This document shows, in pieces, positions 60,672 to 64,000 of a DNA stretch of 64,000 bases (within the stretch, counting starts at the first letter, position 1; each line of letters starts with the position of its first letter). The notes under the pieces are model-generated. The model worked only from the letters and a program-made list of their open reading frames with translations. It searched no databases and was not told where the DNA came from. A program made the translations under genes and the position numbers. Origin of the DNA: Schistosoma mansoni (taxonomy: Eukaryota; Platyhelminthes; Trematoda; Strigeidida; Schistosomatidae). The DNA is taken from contig NW_017386115.1 in assembly GCF_000237925.1 (NCBI RefSeq), positions 1 to 64,000 of the forward strand, in the 5' to 3' direction.

Positions 60672-62860
60672 GTTAAATAATTAACAAAATTAGAATGGCG
60701 CTTATTTTATGGAAATCATATATAAGCAAATATGAGATAGATTTCGGAAAGTTCTAGTAAGAAGTTGTTACTCGCAAACATAATTAGATCAAGAATGCGG
60801 TAACTGTTATCCATTGAACTGGATAACGATCTGGTCTAGTCACAAAGTAAAAAGTTGGAAATCTGAACTGTACATTAATATCCCAATAGTAATCCCCTAT
60901 GTGACCATCATTTCATGCTACTGGAAATCTTCAAAAATGGGAAAGCTACTATTTGTTATTGCCTGATCATCAATCGTTTGTCAGCCGACATTTTATATTT
61001 AAATGTTCCTATGTCTTCTATTACTGATTGTAGTCAATATAAATTACATATATTTGTATAAGATGTGAGTTTTGTGGTCAACCAAGTATTGTAGAAAAAT
61101 ATGTGGCAAGGGATAAGCAAAGTAGACATCATTATGAACAACAACATTATGAATGATCAGTTAGTGGGGGGACAGAAAATTAAGATTGATTTGATGATTC
61201 AGAAAGAAATACTTCAGTATGAGCAAATATGTGCTAACAATTAAGGCTAGATTATAGTACTGCTACAATATCAATATTCAGACCAGCCAACTGATAATAG
61301 GCCTTGAAAAATAAGTAAACTTTGTGAAATCCTCATACTTTAACCAGTTTTATTGCTTTTATTGCAAAATACTTCCAATTCATGCATACTCTTGACTCAC
61401 TGGCTAAAAAGTGATTTCGAAATCACAAGGCTATTTCAATGAAGCTGTTTACCCATCCCAGTACTTGTGATTAACACTTGGGCATAATCAGACTATAGTT
61501 TTAATGGTTAAGTTATTCTACCATTGGACCAGTCAGCAGAAAGCACTTTTCTAAATTTTTTTTACCAATTATTAAAGGTATTCGGATTAATATTGATGAC
61601 AGTTACCAATTCATTTGGTCATAGTCGTCTATTCGCTAATGAATGATTTCATGACAAATTCTTTGGAAGTTCTACTGAAAAGTCATAAGTTATAGAGCCT
61701 ATAAAATAAAGAATCAGATCAGTGACTTACTGATACTGTTGTGAATGAGAACACAGGTGAGGACAATCAACTATGTATTTAGCACAAATTACAACGTTAC
61801 TTGGTAAAATACAAAAACCATGCTATGATACACTATTTGCAAAATGTTCTTCAATTGCCTCAGGTTTCATTGTTCCTGGATTTTCACACAAATTGCTTTT
61901 TATTTCTGTTCTTCTCTTCTTGATCTTCTCAATCTTCTGCTGTCAGATATTCTATTCCTTACTCACCATATATACTACTTATGTTGATATCAGTAGCTCA
62001 CACCACACTCGTCCCCCCTTTTAATAAGCTGTTCTCGCAATCTTTCTGATCGGCGTACCATTGTCTCCTTTGGACTCAATGACTTGCCGGAACTTAAAAA
62101 CCAATTCGTTTAACCACTTATGCACAATAACAAAATATCGTTAACTTTAATACATGGTTGCCATTTCGTGATTGTCAATGACTTGTTACTTGAATACAGC
62201 TTCCAGTACTAAGTATCTACTAGTCATTTTAACGTTTATTACTTCCATTTGACAAGTTTATTCGAATAAACAATTCTATATTGAATTCTTGTGTTTTGAA
62301 GTGTATTTTCCATAATATTTGGCTAAACCTTTCAATAAAAGGACATTATGTAGATTATTTTTAAGTTGTAGATAGTATTCGTCATTAGGTTATCCCACTT
62401 TGTCTAGCAATGAAAGATGGAGACAGCTACTTTGTCATAGTATGGAAGCTCCATAAAGACTATATTGAGGGTTGAACACAGGACTTTAAGTGCACGTTTG
62501 ATGTCTATAAAAATACGACGAATACATTATCAGCTAGTATTATACATTTCCAATTTTAGTTGTTTCATGATTTAGCGTTACGGTCACCAATTTCCACACC
62601 AAAAAATTCAAAGACTCATCTAGTAACAAGTCAGTAGAAAGTTCATCAATTCTTTTGATCATTAATCTAGAATTTGAGTTAAGTAAATTTCGACAGCAAA
62701 TTTGCAAAACAATAACATGGATAACCTACTTTACTTTATTGCTTTGAAGATTGGATTCATCTGAAAAAAAAATTCATTTAAGAAACTTAATAACACACAT
62801 ATAGTCATGATTAATTAATTGTATATTCGAAAACAACTCATTTAAGTGGATGCACTCAGA
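60672..62860. other. No gene seen
   Basis: AT-rich sequence without recognisable exon or repeat. It could be an intron or upstream region of the Asn-rich gene. Confidence 0.4.
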
Positions 62861-62873
62861 AAAAAACATTGTT

Positions 62874-63088
62874 ATAATCAGAGAAGGTTTTGCAGATATG
62901 ATAGTAATCTAATAGTTGAATTCATGAGTTATTTGAAGCTAGATAGGTCCTGGGTTTGAAACTCATGAGATGGGATCATGGATGCGCACTGCTGAAGAGT
63001 CCCATACTAGGACGCAACTCTCATCTAGTGCTTCCAGGTTTTCCATGTTGATCTAGCTTTAATCACCTCATGAATTCAAATATTCGAG
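62874..63088 (+). mobile_element. Foldback hammerhead SINE
   Basis: Flanked by the 10-bp duplication AAACATTGTT (62864-62873 and 63089-63098). The first ~50 bases are an inverted piece of tail (AATAGTTGAATTCATGAG); then B box, ribozyme and tail follow on the plus strand (CTCATGAATTCAAATATT). The ribozyme core is mutated (ACGCAA for ACGAAA). Confidence 0.85.
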
Positions 63089-63098
63089 AAACATTGTT

Positions 63099-64000
63099 GT
63101 TTGAGTAGTGTTTTTATACATTACTAATTTTTTTGTGTTGGTTAGTCTATGAAATTTTTTATACAAGTTGGATCTGTTTAGATGTGATGAACGCATTTTG
63201 ATTGTGAAGACTTAAGAGTAACAACAATGATCTGTAAGTGATGAATAATGATGTACAATGTAATAGCTTATACAACGGACAAAAGCTCCACAAAGGAACT
63301 TATATTAACACATGACTTAATTGTCCGTGATACCGGTCATTTTCTTGGTTAAATAACACAAACATTTCAGAACTAATGAAACTGCAAATGTTTAAAAGTA
63401 CGTCACTGGAATTCTTCGTGTAGGAATTAAGTTTTTTGGAAGCTGATGTTACTATACAGGAGTGTTAGAATTTATGAAAATAGTTTATATGTTGACGTAA
63501 TGAATAAATTATGCACAATGATACCTAATGGCTAAGTAACAGAAACACACGAAGCAACAATAATTGAATTAAGTTTAAAGAGCAGGAATTGGTTTACGTT
63601 TCTAAAATGAACTCCCTACCATTCAATGAAATGGCTAACAAATCGCGGATTACAACATTGCACACTTTAATATTCATAGCACCATTATGGAGGAATTTAC
63701 ATCAATATAAACTTTTTAAAAAATATCTTTCAATGTATCGCAGTCAAATTTAATTGAATTGATGGTAAAGTATTTTTTGAAGTAAGTGCTTCCGTTAATC
63801 TCCGACAGTTTGTGTAGACCTCTGCAATTTCCATTTATTCGTAAATCTGAAATTCCATGGTAAAATACAAACTTCCTTCGGTATTTGATTATAAACATTC
63901 ACGCTTATTACATACTGACTGTAACCAGTTGAACAATATCGACCATGCTTATTTCCGTCTCTGATGAGTTTACCGTTACTTACAGATCACTATTCTCTTC
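63099..64000. other. No gene seen
   Basis: One reverse-strand frame (63898-63716, 60 residues, starting MFIIKYRRKF) has no domain and no clear splice support. Nothing else is recognised up to the window end. Confidence 0.35.

Overview
The window is an AT-rich, intron-rich and repeat-dense piece of animal nuclear DNA. It looks like a blood fluke (Schistosoma or a close relative). The grounds are hammerhead-bearing SINEs of the Sm-alpha type, RTE- and CR1-type LINEs, a Merlin DNA transposon, a Penelope-like GIY-YIG fragment, and a gene that mixes introns of 30-35 nt with introns of several kb. A run of N at 39719-39918 shows it comes from a draft assembly. The species cannot be fixed from the sequence.

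Three host genes can be supported. (1) On the minus strand, 35393 down to 6008, ten exons join in consistent phase into a 665-residue secreted protein. It has a signal peptide, an eight-cysteine WAP-like domain and eight complement-control (CCP/sushi) domains. This is the domain order of nematode LEV-9, the extracellular scaffold that clusters acetylcholine receptors. (2) On the plus strand, 44908-52077, six exons encode a complete 311-residue PP2A catalytic subunit. (3) On the minus strand, about 60382-55860, three phase-compatible exons give the C-terminal part of an asparagine-rich protein that I do not recognise.

Layout. 1-6000: intergenic, with repeat fragments and a foldback Sm-alpha SINE. 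6008-35393: the LEV-9-like gene, whose introns hold two near-identical pieces of SINE sequence types, solo LTRs, a Merlin element with a SINE inside it, a Penelope fragment, an isolated intact-looking hammerhead and a 2.6 kb LTR element with identical LTRs. 36000-38150: no gene seen. 38160-44640: a CR1-like LINE on the minus strand, split by an RTE-like LINE on the plus strand, ending about 270 bp before the PP2A start codon. 44908-52077: PP2A, with its two long introns filled with LINE pieces, including a perfect 428-bp inverted repeat that brackets exon 5. 52100-55860: mostly repeats. 55860-60400: the Asn-rich gene. 60400-64000: two more foldback SINEs and sequence in which I see no gene.

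The most unusual signals are the exact inverted repeat around PP2A exon 5, the recurring foldback hammerhead SINEs (five copies, several with clear target-site duplications), and the complete LEV-9-like gene in a flatworm.
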